From positions 1-19,792 of the forward strand of contig CALHVB010000090.1 in the NCBI GenBank assembly GCA_938039345.1: a DNA stretch of 19,792 bases, given 5' to 3'. This document shows positions 7,090 to 14,729 of this stretch, in pieces. A model generated the notes under the pieces. The model was not told the origin of the DNA. It worked only from the letters and a program-made list of their open reading frames with translations, and ran no database searches. This DNA comes from an uncultured Sediminicola sp. Lineage in GTDB: Bacteria > Bacteroidota > Bacteroidia > Flavobacteriales > Flavobacteriaceae. The position numbers and the translations under genes were made by a program. Each line of letters starts with the position of its first letter. The first letter of the stretch is position 1.

Positions 7090-7989
7090 TTAAGAATAGA
7101 GTATCATAAATACGCCCAATAAAATACCCGCCAAAGGAATTAACTTTTTGCGTTTATTTTTTTCTTTAAAAACGAGACCACCAATAACAACAGCTATTAA
7201 TATTTGACTCCGTTTTATAGCTGATAAAAGCATAATTAAGGCTTCTGGGTCTTGCAAAGCTTTAAAGTAGAAATAATCTGCAGTTTGTAATAAAACCCCA
7301 ACAGCAGGAATAGACCATCGCCATTTAAATGCTTTACGCTTACTGGCATTAGGAAACCATGTTATAGATAAAATAATAAGTAATATTAATACGGCATACC
7401 AACAAAACCAAAATTGTAAAGTTTGCGGGTTTAATTCTAATTTCTGAATTAAAAATTTATCGTACAAACCACTCGAAGCTCCTAAAAAAGTAGCTCCAAT
7501 AATAGCAAATATCCATTTGTTTCTTTTAAAGTTTATACCTTCTTTTTTTCCAATCTTAGAATATAATAAAACAGAAAAAATAATTAAAAAGAAACCTATC
7601 CATTGCCAAAAGTTTGGGCTTTCTTTATAGATAACTATTGCGCCAATAAAGGTAAAAAAAGGACCTGCGGATCGTATGGGTGTTACAATAGTTATAGGCA
7701 AATGTTTTAAGGCTTGGTATGCTAAAATCCACGAAGATGCCATAATCATGGCTTTTATAGCTATAAAGCCATGTGTTTTCCATGAAATGTTTAAAATATA
7801 AAAGTTGTTTTGCAAAGCATATTCAGGAAAATAAACAGAAATTATATAAAATGGGAGCAACAGTAAAAAACCAGCAGAAATAGTACCCAAAAGCACAGGA
7901 AAAACATCGTTTCCTTGCACTGCATGTTTTTTACATAAGTTATGTAATCCTAAAAATAAAGCGGCTAAAAGCCCTAAGTACATCCACAT
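7090..7989 (-). CDS. EamA/DMT-family transporter
   Basis: A 299-aa, very hydrophobic inner-membrane protein with about ten predicted helices in two repeated halves, the plan of the drug/metabolite transporter superfamily. The first half ends near SVLLYSKIGKKEG (about 141-152) and a charged linker precedes the second half. The family phrase PITIVTPIRSAGPFFTFIGAIVIYKESP (about 97-125) in repeat one corresponds to the stretch ending GGLVFKEKNKRKK in repeat two. Substrates in this family range from amino acids to purines and cannot be deduced here. It stands alone between two non-coding gaps. The next ATG at 7983 (MYLG) is an alternative start. Confidence 0.85.
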   Translation of the reverse strand: MWMYLGLLAALFLGLHNLCKKHAVQGNDVFPVLLGTISAGFLLLLPFYIISVYFPEYALQNNFYILNISWKTHGFIAIKAMIMASSWILAYQALKHLPITIVTPIRSAGPFFTFIGAIVIYKESPNFWQWIGFFLIIFSVLLYSKIGKKEGINFKRNKWIFAIIGATFLGASSGLYDKFLIQKLELNPQTLQFWFCWYAVLILLIILSITWFPNASKRKAFKWRWSIPAVGVLLQTADYFYFKALQDPEALIMLLSAIKRSQILIAVVIGGLVFKEKNKRKKLIPLAGILLGVFMILYS

Positions 7990-8179
7990 GCGCGCGAAAG
8001 TAATATTCTTTTATGTTTTCGTAGTAATTATACGAACTAAAATATTTAGCCTAATGATTAAAAAGGAATAGCGAATGTAAGCTAAAATGAATAATGAGTT
8101 ATAGTTGTAAATTGCTTAGTATAAAACATAACTTTAAAAATATCAGGTAAGTAAAGTAAAACTCTAATTATTGGCTATT

Positions 8180-8212
8180 AAAAAAGCCCATACTTTTAAA
8201 AACTATATGGGC
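8180..8212 (-). terminator. Rho-independent terminator, minus strand
   Basis: The arms GCCCATA (8186-8192) and TATGGGC (8206-8212) enclose a 13-nt loop and are followed on the minus strand by six U residues (8185-8180). It ends transcription coming from the tail-fibre-like gene. It lies directly behind the purL 3' remnant, so it may be the original purL terminator left at its old place. Confidence 0.75.
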
Positions 8213-8230
8213 GTTTATATTTTTATAAAA

Positions 8231-8316
8231 TTACTTTTGAGCTTTTATACATTTTTTAGCGTTAATAAAAGCTTCTAGCTAAGGAGAAAATTTATTTTTA
8301 TACTAGCAGAGTAGTG
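8231..8316 (-). pseudogene. Decayed duplicate of the purL 3' end
   Basis: Read on the minus strand, this segment aligns to the last 87 nt of purL (9702-9788) from the stop codon inward, about 46 of the first 66 positions identical by hand count. Its protein reading is SP-stop-LEAFINAKKCIKAQK-stop against SPWLEAFINAKNWIENKK-stop in purL. The Trp codon has become TAG and one base is missing near 8297-8300, so it cannot be functional. Similarity stops at 8316. It is separated from the real purL end by about 1.4 kb containing one gene. Confidence 0.82.
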
Positions 8317-8350
8317 ATTAAGAAAAGTAATTAATGATATATTTTATGCT

Positions 8351-9319
8351 CTATTTTTTAGATTCTAGTAATTGGTTCACTAATAATTTTAGCTCTTCTA
8401 CTTTTTCTTTTTGCTCTTTAATTTCTTTTTGTTGTTGAATTGTATAAAGTGTTAGTTCTTCAATTTTCTGCAATAATTTAGCATCCATTTCGCCTAAGAA
8501 AACACCGTTTTCTTCAACATCTTTAGCACTAGGAATATCTTTTAAATGTCCTTTTTCTTTAATATGGTTTTCTACCTCTACGAGTGTTGGTAATTTGTAA
8601 TTATCATAAAAAACAAAATCAGACCAACCAATAAGGTCAACTTTAACTTCTTTAGTGTGTATATTACCATTTACCGCTAGTTTTGCATCCGGTGTTGTTG
8701 TTCCAATGCCAATATTGCCTGTATTTTTAATAATCATGTGTGAACCAATTCCATGTTTACCTCCTACATAGAATTTGATATATCCTTGAGGATTCTGATT
8801 ACTAATATACATAGCTCCTCTATTGCCTAATATACCATAACCACTAAGTCTTAACTGTTCAGATAGCGCGTTTGGGTTACCAGGATCAACACCATCAATT
8901 ATTAAAGTATTATCAACACTTGTTTTACCTGTTACATCTAATTTAGTACTTGGATTTGCTGTTCCGATTCCAACATTACCAGTATTTTGAATAATCATAT
9001 GTGAACCAATTCCATGTTTGCCGCCAACATAGAATTTAATATGTCCTTGAGGGTTCTGATTACTAATATACATAGCTCCTCTATTACCTAATATACCATA
9101 ACCACTAAGTCTTAACTGTTCAGATAGCGCGTTTGGGTTACCAGTATCGATACCATCAATTATTAAAGTATTATCGACACTTGTTTTACCTTTCACATCT
9201 AATTTCGTAGTTGGACTCGTTGTTCCAACTCCTACATTCCCAGAAGAAGGAAAAGTATTTGTTTGACCTAAACATGGTAATGTGATATTAATTATTATTA
9301 AAAGTGCTATTTTTCTCAC
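8351..9319 (-). CDS. Secreted tail-fibre-like protein with tandem GNVGIG repeats
   Basis: A 322-aa protein with a signal peptide (about 1-18, MRKIALLIIINITLPCLG). Two near-identical 87-residue units follow (27-113 and 114-200), each opening with a GNVGIGT-SP-TKLDV motif, then a partial third (GNIGIGTTTPDAKLAV, from 201). The C-terminus (about 221-275) has the phrase SDFVFYDNYKLPTLVEVE, then GHLKDIPSAKDVEENG, then LGEMDAKLLQKIEELTLY. It ends in a coiled coil (about 275-320) that likely trimerises the protein. Such proteins abound in flavobacteria and are annotated as tail fibre domain or hypothetical; their role is unclear, probably cell-surface. The start codon is GTG. It lies between intact purL and a purL remnant, so it may belong to an inserted segment. 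Confidence 0.88.
   Translation of the reverse strand: MRKIALLIIINITLPCLGQTNTFPSSGNVGVGTTSPTTKLDVKGKTSVDNTLIIDGIDTGNPNALSEQLRLSGYGILGNRGAMYISNQNPQGHIKFYVGGKHGIGSHMIIQNTGNVGIGTANPSTKLDVTGKTSVDNTLIIDGVDPGNPNALSEQLRLSGYGILGNRGAMYISNQNPQGYIKFYVGGKHGIGSHMIIKNTGNIGIGTTTPDAKLAVNGNIHTKEVKVDLIGWSDFVFYDNYKLPTLVEVENHIKEKGHLKDIPSAKDVEENGVFLGEMDAKLLQKIEELTLYTIQQQKEIKEQKEKVEELKLLVNQLLESKK
8720..9241 (-). repeat. Tandem 261-bp coding duplication
   Basis: Two adjacent 261-bp units (8981-9241 and 8720-8980) encode 87-residue repeats that differ at about nine residues (78 of 87 identical). Most of the DNA between the GNVGIG motifs is unchanged, so the duplication is recent or kept alike by recombination. Confidence 0.85.
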
Positions 9320-9462
9320 TAGTTGTTTTTTTAGATTTAAAAATAAGTTAACTAAAATAGAGAAAATAATTAATTGTTACTATAATATTTGTAGTATAAA
9401 TGCTGTAATAAAATTAATATTGAAACCTTACAAAAAATAAAGATATGTAGTATATGTAAAAT

Positions 9463-9504
9463 AAAAAGGTTTTATACTCAAAACATAGCGTATAAAACCT
9501 TTTT
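9463..9504 (-). terminator. Strong terminator hairpin downstream of purL
   Basis: Perfect 15-bp arms, AAAAAGGTTTTATAC (9463-9477) and its exact complement (9490-9504), enclose a 12-nt loop. A- and U-tracts at both bases make it usable in either direction; on the minus strand it would end purL transcription. An extra copy of part of one arm (GTATAAAACCT) follows at 9505-9515. Confidence 0.75.
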
Positions 9505-9535
9505 GTATAAAACCTAATCTTGATTAAAAATTTAC

Positions 9536-9580
9536 TTGTCTTCGATATAATTTTCTATCAAGAATTAAACTGACTGACGT
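9536..9580. repeat. Intergenic repeat, copy A
   Basis: An imperfect copy of the element at 9630-9674. Shared blocks are TTGTNTTCGATA, a small AGAATT hairpin core and ACTGAC. The pattern (minus strand GTCAGTTTGAGT...ATCGAAAACAA) resembles a repeat I recall between genes of many Flavobacteriaceae. Confidence 0.5.
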
Positions 9581-9614
9581 AATTTTTATATTAAAGTACT
9601 CGAATTGACGCTTT

Positions 9615-9688
9615 TTCATCTAAAATGATTTGTTTTCGATACAAAATTCTTATCAGAATTTCACTCAAACTGACATTATTTAGATGAA
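9615..9688. repeat. 74-nt long imperfect hairpin containing repeat copy B
   Basis: The outer arms TTCATCTAAA (9615-9624) and TTTAGATGAA (9679-9688) are perfect complements, as is the inner core AATTCT-TATC-AGAATT. Between them the arms pair imperfectly, giving one extended stem. It begins 13 nt after the purL stop and includes repeat copy B (9630-9674). It could be a miniature mobile or REP-like element and would fold in purL mRNA. Confidence 0.6.
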
Positions 9689-9701
9689 TCGAACCAAGTA
9701 T

Positions 9702-11873
9702 TTATTTCTTGTTCTCAATCCAGTTTTTAGCATTGATAAATGCTTCTAACCACGGAGAAACTTCATCTTTTCTGTGAGTAGGGTAGTGTGCCCAATTCCA
9801 TTGAAATATAGAACGTTCTATATGTGGCATGGTTACTAAATGCCTACCTGTTTTATCGCACAACATGGCAGTATTAAAATTGCTACCATTAGGGTTGGCT
9901 GGGTAACCCTCATATCCATATTTAGCAACAATAGCATAGTTGTCTTCTGATAGTGGTAAATTAAATTTACCCTCGCCATGTGATATCCATACACCTAGTG
10001 TTGTACCAGCTAAAGAAGATAGCATTACAGAGTTGTTTTCTTTTATCTTAACAGAAGTAAAGTTACTTTCGTGTTTACGAGAATCGTTATAAGTCATTTT
10101 TCCATGCTCTGCGTGTTCTGGATTTATTAAATCTAATTCCATAAACAACTGACAACCGTTACAAATACCGATAGAAAGTGTATCTGGTCTTGCAAAGAAA
10201 TTTTTAAGGGCTGTATTTGCTTTTTCATTGTATTTAAAAGCTCCTGCCCATCCTTTTGCACTTCCTAGTACATCTGAATTAGAAAAACCACCAACAGCAC
10301 CTATAAACTGAATATCTTCTAGTGTTTCACGACCCGATATTAAATCGGTCATATGCACATCTTTTACATCAAAACCAGCTAAGAACATAGCGTTTGCCAT
10401 TTCTCGTTCAGAATTACTTCCTTTTTCTCTTATAATGGCAGCTTTAGGCTTAGAACCACTAATATTTGGTAGTTTTCCTGTAAAATGTGACGGGAATGTA
10501 TAATTTAAAGGCTGATTTTTATAATTATCATACCTATCTTTTGCTAAACCATTTGCTGTTTGCTTGTTATCTAATAAATAGGATGTTTTAAACCATGTAT
10601 CGCGTAATGATGTTATGTTTAATCCTATTTCAGCACCATTATTTTTAAGAGTAAGAGTAGCTTCGTTACTTACTTCTCCAATTTCAAAGTATTCTATTTT
10701 AGCGTCGGCAAAAACTTTTTCTATACTATTATCTTTTGCTTGAAAAACAATTCCTGCATTTTCAGCAAATAATAATTTAATGGTATCGGCTTCTCCTAAA
10801 GCAGATAAATCTATAGTTGCTCCTAAGTTTACGTCTGCAAAACAAAGTTCTAGTAATGTTGTAATTAATCCGCCAGAGGCAACATCATGTCCAGCAATAA
10901 TTTGCTCATTTACTATTAAAGATTGAATGGTATTAAATACTGTTTTTAAGTTTGATGCGCTTGTTACTGTTGGTGCTTCATTACCTATCGTATTTAAAAT
11001 TTGAGCAAAAGAAGAACCACCTAATTTATAGGAGTCTTGAGATAGATTGATGTAATAAATACTGCCTCCATCTTTTTGCAATACAGGTTCTATTACTTTA
11101 GATATATCGTTACAATTACCTGCTGCTGATATAATTACAGTTCCAGGAGCAATAACATCACCATCTTTATATTTCTGTTTCATAGAAAGGGAATCCTTTC
11201 CTGTAGGTACATTAATCCCTAGCTCAATAGAGAAATCAGATATTGCTTGTACAGCTTCATATAAACGAGCATCTTCACCTTCGTTCTTACATGGCCACAT
11301 CCAATTGGCAGATAAAGAAACAGATTGTAACCCGTCTTTTAATGGCGCCCATATAATATTAGATAAGGCTTCTGTAATACTGTTTTTACTCCCAGCTGCT
11401 GGGTTTATTAATCCAGAAATAGGGGAGTGACCTATAGATGTAGCTATCCCTTCTTTACCTTTATAATCTAGTGCCATTACACCACAATTATTTAAGGGTA
11501 ATTGTAAAGGACCCGCACATTGTTGTTTAGCTACTTTACCACCAACACAACGGTCTACTTTATTAGTTAACCAATCTTTAGCTGCTACAGCTTCTAATTG
11601 CAATACTTGTTCTAAATATTCATGAAAGTGTTCTAAAGAATATTTTGGAGCATCGTAATTACGAGTCACTTTTTTATCTGTCATTATTGTTTTAGGAGAA
11701 CTCCCAAACATATCAGACATGGCTAAATCCATTGGTTTTTCACCTGTAGTTTTCGAGTGAAAGGTAAAACGATCGTCACCAGTAACATCACCAACTTCAT
11801 ACATTGGAGAACGCTCTCTTTCTGCAATACGTGCTAGTAATTTAGCATCTTCTTCACCAATTACTAATCCCAT
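9702..11873 (-). CDS. purL: Phosphoribosylformylglycinamidine synthase, C-terminal part of interrupted purL
   Basis: This frame holds the second half of single-chain FGAM synthase (purine biosynthesis, step 4: FGAR + Gln + ATP to FGAM). From its first ATG it is 723 aa; the same frame runs a further 10 codons up to the TAA at 11904. It carries the second synthetase half and a C-terminal glutaminase domain. That domain begins near KPKAAIIREKGSNSEREMA and has the nucleophile in GICNGCQ (Cys about 571) and the His/Glu pair in MPHIER (about 684 and 686). All key residues are present and nothing else in the half is damaged. Whether it is translated alone by re-initiation, or not at all, is unknown. 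Confidence 0.9.
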   Translation of the reverse strand: MGLVIGEEDAKLLARIAERERSPMYEVGDVTGDDRFTFHSKTTGEKPMDLAMSDMFGSSPKTIMTDKKVTRNYDAPKYSLEHFHEYLEQVLQLEAVAAKDWLTNKVDRCVGGKVAKQQCAGPLQLPLNNCGVMALDYKGKEGIATSIGHSPISGLINPAAGSKNSITEALSNIIWAPLKDGLQSVSLSANWMWPCKNEGEDARLYEAVQAISDFSIELGINVPTGKDSLSMKQKYKDGDVIAPGTVIISAAGNCNDISKVIEPVLQKDGGSIYYINLSQDSYKLGGSSFAQILNTIGNEAPTVTSASNLKTVFNTIQSLIVNEQIIAGHDVASGGLITTLLELCFADVNLGATIDLSALGEADTIKLLFAENAGIVFQAKDNSIEKVFADAKIEYFEIGEVSNEATLTLKNNGAEIGLNITSLRDTWFKTSYLLDNKQTANGLAKDRYDNYKNQPLNYTFPSHFTGKLPNISGSKPKAAIIREKGSNSEREMANAMFLAGFDVKDVHMTDLISGRETLEDIQFIGAVGGFSNSDVLGSAKGWAGAFKYNEKANTALKNFFARPDTLSIGICNGCQLFMELDLINPEHAEHGKMTYNDSRKHESNFTSVKIKENNSVMLSSLAGTTLGVWISHGEGKFNLPLSEDNYAIVAKYGYEGYPANPNGSNFNTAMLCDKTGRHLVTMPHIERSIFQWNWAHYPTHRKDEVSPWLEAFINAKNWIENKK

Positions 11874-11903
11874 ACGTTCCTGAGATTCGTTACCTATAAT
11901 TTC

Positions 11904-11906
11904 TTA
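11904..11906 (-). other. In-frame premature TAA inside purL
   Basis: The frame reads GDPTLSA-stop-EIIGNESQER and then continues as MGLVIGEED. The total from 13361 to 9702 is exactly 1220 codons, so this single codon is the only break. In PurL of relatives the motif is SA-K-EI by my recollection, so an AAA to TAA change is the simplest cause; a sequencing error would look the same. Confidence 0.9.
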
Positions 11907-13361
11907 AGCAGATAGGGTCGGGTCTCCTACAGGTAATTTATCTAAATCTATTTTACCTCCGGTATCTTCTACCAATTCTGATAAGCAGTTTAAATGTCCA
12001 CCAGCTCCATGATCATGTATAGAAACAATAGAGTTAACATCGCTTTCTACCATACCACGCACTGCATTAGCTGCACGTTTTTGCATTTCTGGGTTAGAAC
12101 GTTGTATGGCATTTAATTCTATGGCAGAGCTAAATTCGCCAGTATCCGCACTAGAAACGGCAGCACCACCCATTCCTATTCTGTAGTTTTCGCCACCAAG
12201 AATAACAATTTTATCTCCAGTTTTAGGCGTATCTTTTAAAGCCTGCTCTTTTTTACCATAACCAATACCACCGGCTTGCATAATAACTTTATCGAATCCA
12301 AGCCTACGCGCTTCTTCTTTATGCTCAAAAGTTAATACAGAACCAGTAATTAATGGTTGCCCAAATTTATTACCAAAATCTGAAGCACCATTAGATGCTT
12401 TTATAAGAATATCCATAGGAGTTTGGTATAACCAATCTCTTTCGGTCATTCCTTTTTCCCAAGGTCTGTTTTCTTCTAAACGAGAATAAGAAGTCATATA
12501 TACCGCTGTTCCTGCTAAAGGTAAAGAACCTTTACCACCAGCAAGTCTGTCTCTAATTTCTCCGCCAGCACCAGTTGCAGCTCCATTAAAAGGCTCTACA
12601 GTAGTAGGGAAATTATGTGTTTCTGCTTTTATAGATATAACAGAATTAAATTCTTTTTCTTCGTAAAAATCTGGTTTATCGGCACTTTTAGGAGCAAACT
12701 GCGTTACTTTTGGTCCTTCTACAAAAGCAACATTATCTTTATAAGCAGATACAATTGTATTTGGATTTTCTTGTGATGTTTTCTTTATTAATTTAAATAA
12801 AGACGAAGGCATTTCTTCTCCATCAATTACAAAAGTACCGTTGAATATTTTATGTCTACAGTGTTCTGAGTTTACTTGGCTAAATCCAAAAACTTCAGAA
12901 TCGGTTAGTTTTCTCCCAATTTTGGTGGCAATTCCTTCTAAATAAGTTACTTCTTCATCACTTAATGCTAAGCCTTCTTGCTGATTATAAGCTGCTATAT
13001 CATCAATAGCTAAAACTGCTTCCGGAGTTACATCAATCGTATAAATTTCTTGATTTAATCCGATATACTTTTGAAAAAGCATAGCATCAAAATCTTCAAA
13101 ATTTTCTTTAGTAGCATTAAATTCTTCAATACGAATAATACCAGAAATACCCATATTTTGAGTAATTTCTGTTGCATTAGTACTCCAAGGAGTAATCATA
13201 GCTGCTCTTGGGCCAATAAAAAAAGCGTCTAAAGACGCTGCGTTTATTTTTGGTTTATCACCAAATAACCAAGTTAATTTTTGTGTGTCTTCCTGCGAAA
13301 GTTCATTACTAGTTTGTACTGCAAAAACTTTACTGCTTAGTTCTCCGAAGAAATGAATCAT
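11904..13361 (-). CDS. purL: Phosphoribosylformylglycinamidine synthase, N-terminal part of interrupted purL
   Basis: This 485-aa frame covers the N-terminal PurS-like domain, the linker and most of the first synthetase domain. Recognisable stretches are the substrate-binding SEHCRHKIFNG (about 166-176), KAETHNFPTTVEPFNGAATGAGGEIRD and, at the end, IHDHGAGGHLNCLSELVED. It stops at a TAA just before the conserved NESQERM motif, so the ATP/FGAR site is cut. Intact flavobacterial PurL is about 1220 aa, which is exactly the joined length here. It starts at the ATG at 13361 behind a TAAATTTG box. Without read-through, suppression or a corrected sequence the enzyme would be incomplete. Confidence 0.9.
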   Translation of the reverse strand: MIHFFGELSSKVFAVQTSNELSQEDTQKLTWLFGDKPKINAASLDAFFIGPRAAMITPWSTNATEITQNMGISGIIRIEEFNATKENFEDFDAMLFQKYIGLNQEIYTIDVTPEAVLAIDDIAAYNQQEGLALSDEEVTYLEGIATKIGRKLTDSEVFGFSQVNSEHCRHKIFNGTFVIDGEEMPSSLFKLIKKTSQENPNTIVSAYKDNVAFVEGPKVTQFAPKSADKPDFYEEKEFNSVISIKAETHNFPTTVEPFNGAATGAGGEIRDRLAGGKGSLPLAGTAVYMTSYSRLEENRPWEKGMTERDWLYQTPMDILIKASNGASDFGNKFGQPLITGSVLTFEHKEEARRLGFDKVIMQAGGIGYGKKEQALKDTPKTGDKIVILGGENYRIGMGGAAVSSADTGEFSSAIELNAIQRSNPEMQKRAANAVRGMVESDVNSIVSIHDHGAGGHLNCLSELVEDTGGKIDLDKLPVGDPTLSA

Positions 13362-13367
13362 TTGAAT

Positions 13368-13406
13368 TCGTAAATTGTATGGTTTTAAGAAGCTACAAAT
13401 TTACGA
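13368..13406. promoter_or_regulatory. purL promoter: -7 box within an inverted repeat
   Basis: On the minus strand TAAATTTG (13403-13396) is an exact TAnnTTTG -7 box, giving a leader of about 28 nt. The 9-bp arms TCGTAAATT (13368-13376) and AATTTACGA (13398-13406) form a perfect inverted repeat that covers the box and the start of transcription. It could be an operator or a leader hairpin. The remaining divergent region to 13619 has two ATTGTTGATTA direct repeats (13455 and 13483). Confidence 0.5.
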
Positions 13407-13619
13407 CTTTAATGTGTAAAATTAACATAGAAAAGTTAACAGTTTTTTAATCTGATTGTTGATTACTTTTATAGAGAAATTAATTGTTGATTATGGTATT
13501 ATTTTATCATAGTATGATTAATAATTATCTAAAATAATAGATATAATAATTTTTTATTAAATTATGTAGTATATTATACATTGTTGCGTTAAGAAGATAT
13601 TATATATTATTAAAGAACT

Positions 13620-14702
13620 ATGATAAAAAATAAATTATACATATTGGTATTCATCATTTTTACAATATCTGTTTCATGCGGTAAGGATAGTGAAATTGTT
13701 AAGGATTCAGTAGATAAAGTAATCGAAGATGAAGTTCCGGAAGAAACTGATGATACAGATGAAATGGAAGACTCCAATGTTGTTTCTGAGTCCGTTGTAG
13801 CTACTTATGGACAATTAAGTGTGCAAGGCAATAAAATTGTAGATAAAAATAGTAATCCCATACAATTAAGGGGAATGTCCTTGTTTTGGAGTCAATGGAT
13901 GGGGCAATTTTATACAAAAGAAGCTGTTACTTGGCTTAAGGATGATTGGCAGGCTACGGTAGTAAGAGCAGCTATAGGGGTAGATGAAGGTACAGATGGT
14001 TACATATATAAACCCGAAATTGAAAAAGAAAAAGTTTTTAAGGTAATAGATGGTGCAATTGAATCAGGAGTTTATGTAATTGTAGATTGGCATAGTCATC
14101 ATGCAGAAGATTACTTAGCGGAAGCAAAAGTATTTTTTGCAGAAGTAGCACAGAAATATGGTGATAAACCAAATATTATTTATGAAATTTATAATGAGCC
14201 TTTAGATGTTTCTTGGGATAACGTTTTAAAACCTTATCATGAAGCTGTCTTATCAGAAATTAGAAAGTATGATAGTGATAATATAGTTATTTGTGGTACC
14301 AGAACTTGGTCTCAACGTGTAGATGAAGTTATAGGGAATACTATAAATGATGAAAATATAGCTTACACTTTACATTATTACTCTTCTACTCATAAGCAAG
14401 AATTAAGAAATATAGCAAAACAGGCTATAGATGCAGATATAGCATTGTTTGTTACTGAGTTTGGTGTTACTGAAGCATCTGGAAATGGAACTATAAATAC
14501 GGCAGAAGCCATTCTATGGTGGAATTTTTTAGACCAACATAAAATATCTTGGTGCAATTGGTCTATAGCAGATAAAGAAGAAGCATCTGCGGCTTTACTG
14601 CCAGGCGCATCTGGAGCTGGAGGTTGGAATGAAAACCAACTTACAACATCTGGTACTATGGTACGAGATGAAATGAAAGAAAAAAATCAAGATTTTAAAT
14701 AA
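13620..14702 (+). CDS. GH5 endoglucanase-like surface lipoprotein
   Basis: A 360-aa glycoside hydrolase family 5 protein, closest in motif style to subfamily 2 cellulases (endo-beta-1,4-glucanases). It has a lipoprotein signal peptide ending at C20 (SVSCGKD) and then a very acidic linker (about 23-52) that should carry it to the cell surface. The catalytic domain begins near YGQLSVQGNKIVD. Markers are the substrate-site DWHSHH (156-161), the acid/base E193 in IYNEP, the nucleophile E280 in VTEFG, and a closing NWSIADKEEASAAL with PGASGAGGW. Linkage specificity is inferred. It is the only plus-strand gene and has no SusC/SusD partner nearby, so it is not in an obvious polysaccharide utilisation locus. 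Its coding end runs into a terminator stem. Confidence 0.92.
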   Translation: MIKNKLYILVFIIFTISVSCGKDSEIVKDSVDKVIEDEVPEETDDTDEMEDSNVVSESVVATYGQLSVQGNKIVDKNSNPIQLRGMSLFWSQWMGQFYTKEAVTWLKDDWQATVVRAAIGVDEGTDGYIYKPEIEKEKVFKVIDGAIESGVYVIVDWHSHHAEDYLAEAKVFFAEVAQKYGDKPNIIYEIYNEPLDVSWDNVLKPYHEAVLSEIRKYDSDNIVICGTRTWSQRVDEVIGNTINDENIAYTLHYYSSTHKQELRNIAKQAIDADIALFVTEFGVTEASGNGTINTAEAILWWNFLDQHKISWCNWSIADKEEASAALLPGASGAGGWNENQLTTSGTMVRDEMKEKNQDFK

Positions 14703-14714
14703 TCTTGATTTTTT
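14681..14714. terminator. Bidirectional terminator overlapping the GH5 stop
   Basis: Perfect 14-bp arms AAAAAATCAAGATT (14681-14694) and AATCTTGATTTTTT (14701-14714) surround a 6-nt loop. The 5' arm encodes the last residues of the GH5 protein and the stop codon lies at the loop/3' arm. A-runs and T-runs on both sides let it end GH5 on the plus strand and rsmB on the minus strand. Confidence 0.85.
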
Positions 14715-14729
14715 AATTTACAGCGTTAT

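Larger units (their letters stand above)
7990..8350. other. Non-coding gap with purL remnant and terminator
   Basis: This 361-nt AT-rich gap holds the leader of the transporter gene with an inverted repeat TTCGTA-N7-TACGAA (8018-8036), a minus-strand terminator (8180-8212) and a decayed copy of the end of purL (8231-8316). I see nothing recognisable in 8040-8175. Confidence 0.6.
9320..9701. other. Non-coding gap between purL and the tail-fibre-like gene
   Basis: This 382-nt gap contains the purL-side terminator (9463-9504), two copies of an imperfect repeat (9536-9580, 9630-9674) and a long hairpin next to the purL stop (9615-9688). The 140 nt nearest the tail-fibre-like gene should hold its promoter, but I see no clear TAnnTTTG box there. 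Confidence 0.6.

Noticed and set aside
8231..8316. A short independent gene with the LEAFINAK peptide
   Set aside because: It contains stops and a frameshift and aligns with the end of purL, so a remnant is the better reading.
8720..9241. CRISPR array or satellite repeat
   Set aside because: There are only two long units, in frame within one protein gene and with no spacers.
13455..13493. Two 11-bp ATTGTTGATTA direct repeats as a regulator site
   Set aside because: They lie in very AT-rich DNA and not in phase with a recognised promoter; chance is likely.
13362..13619. Purine riboswitch in the purL leader
   Set aside because: The expected leader is only about 28 nt and no three-way-junction motif is visible.
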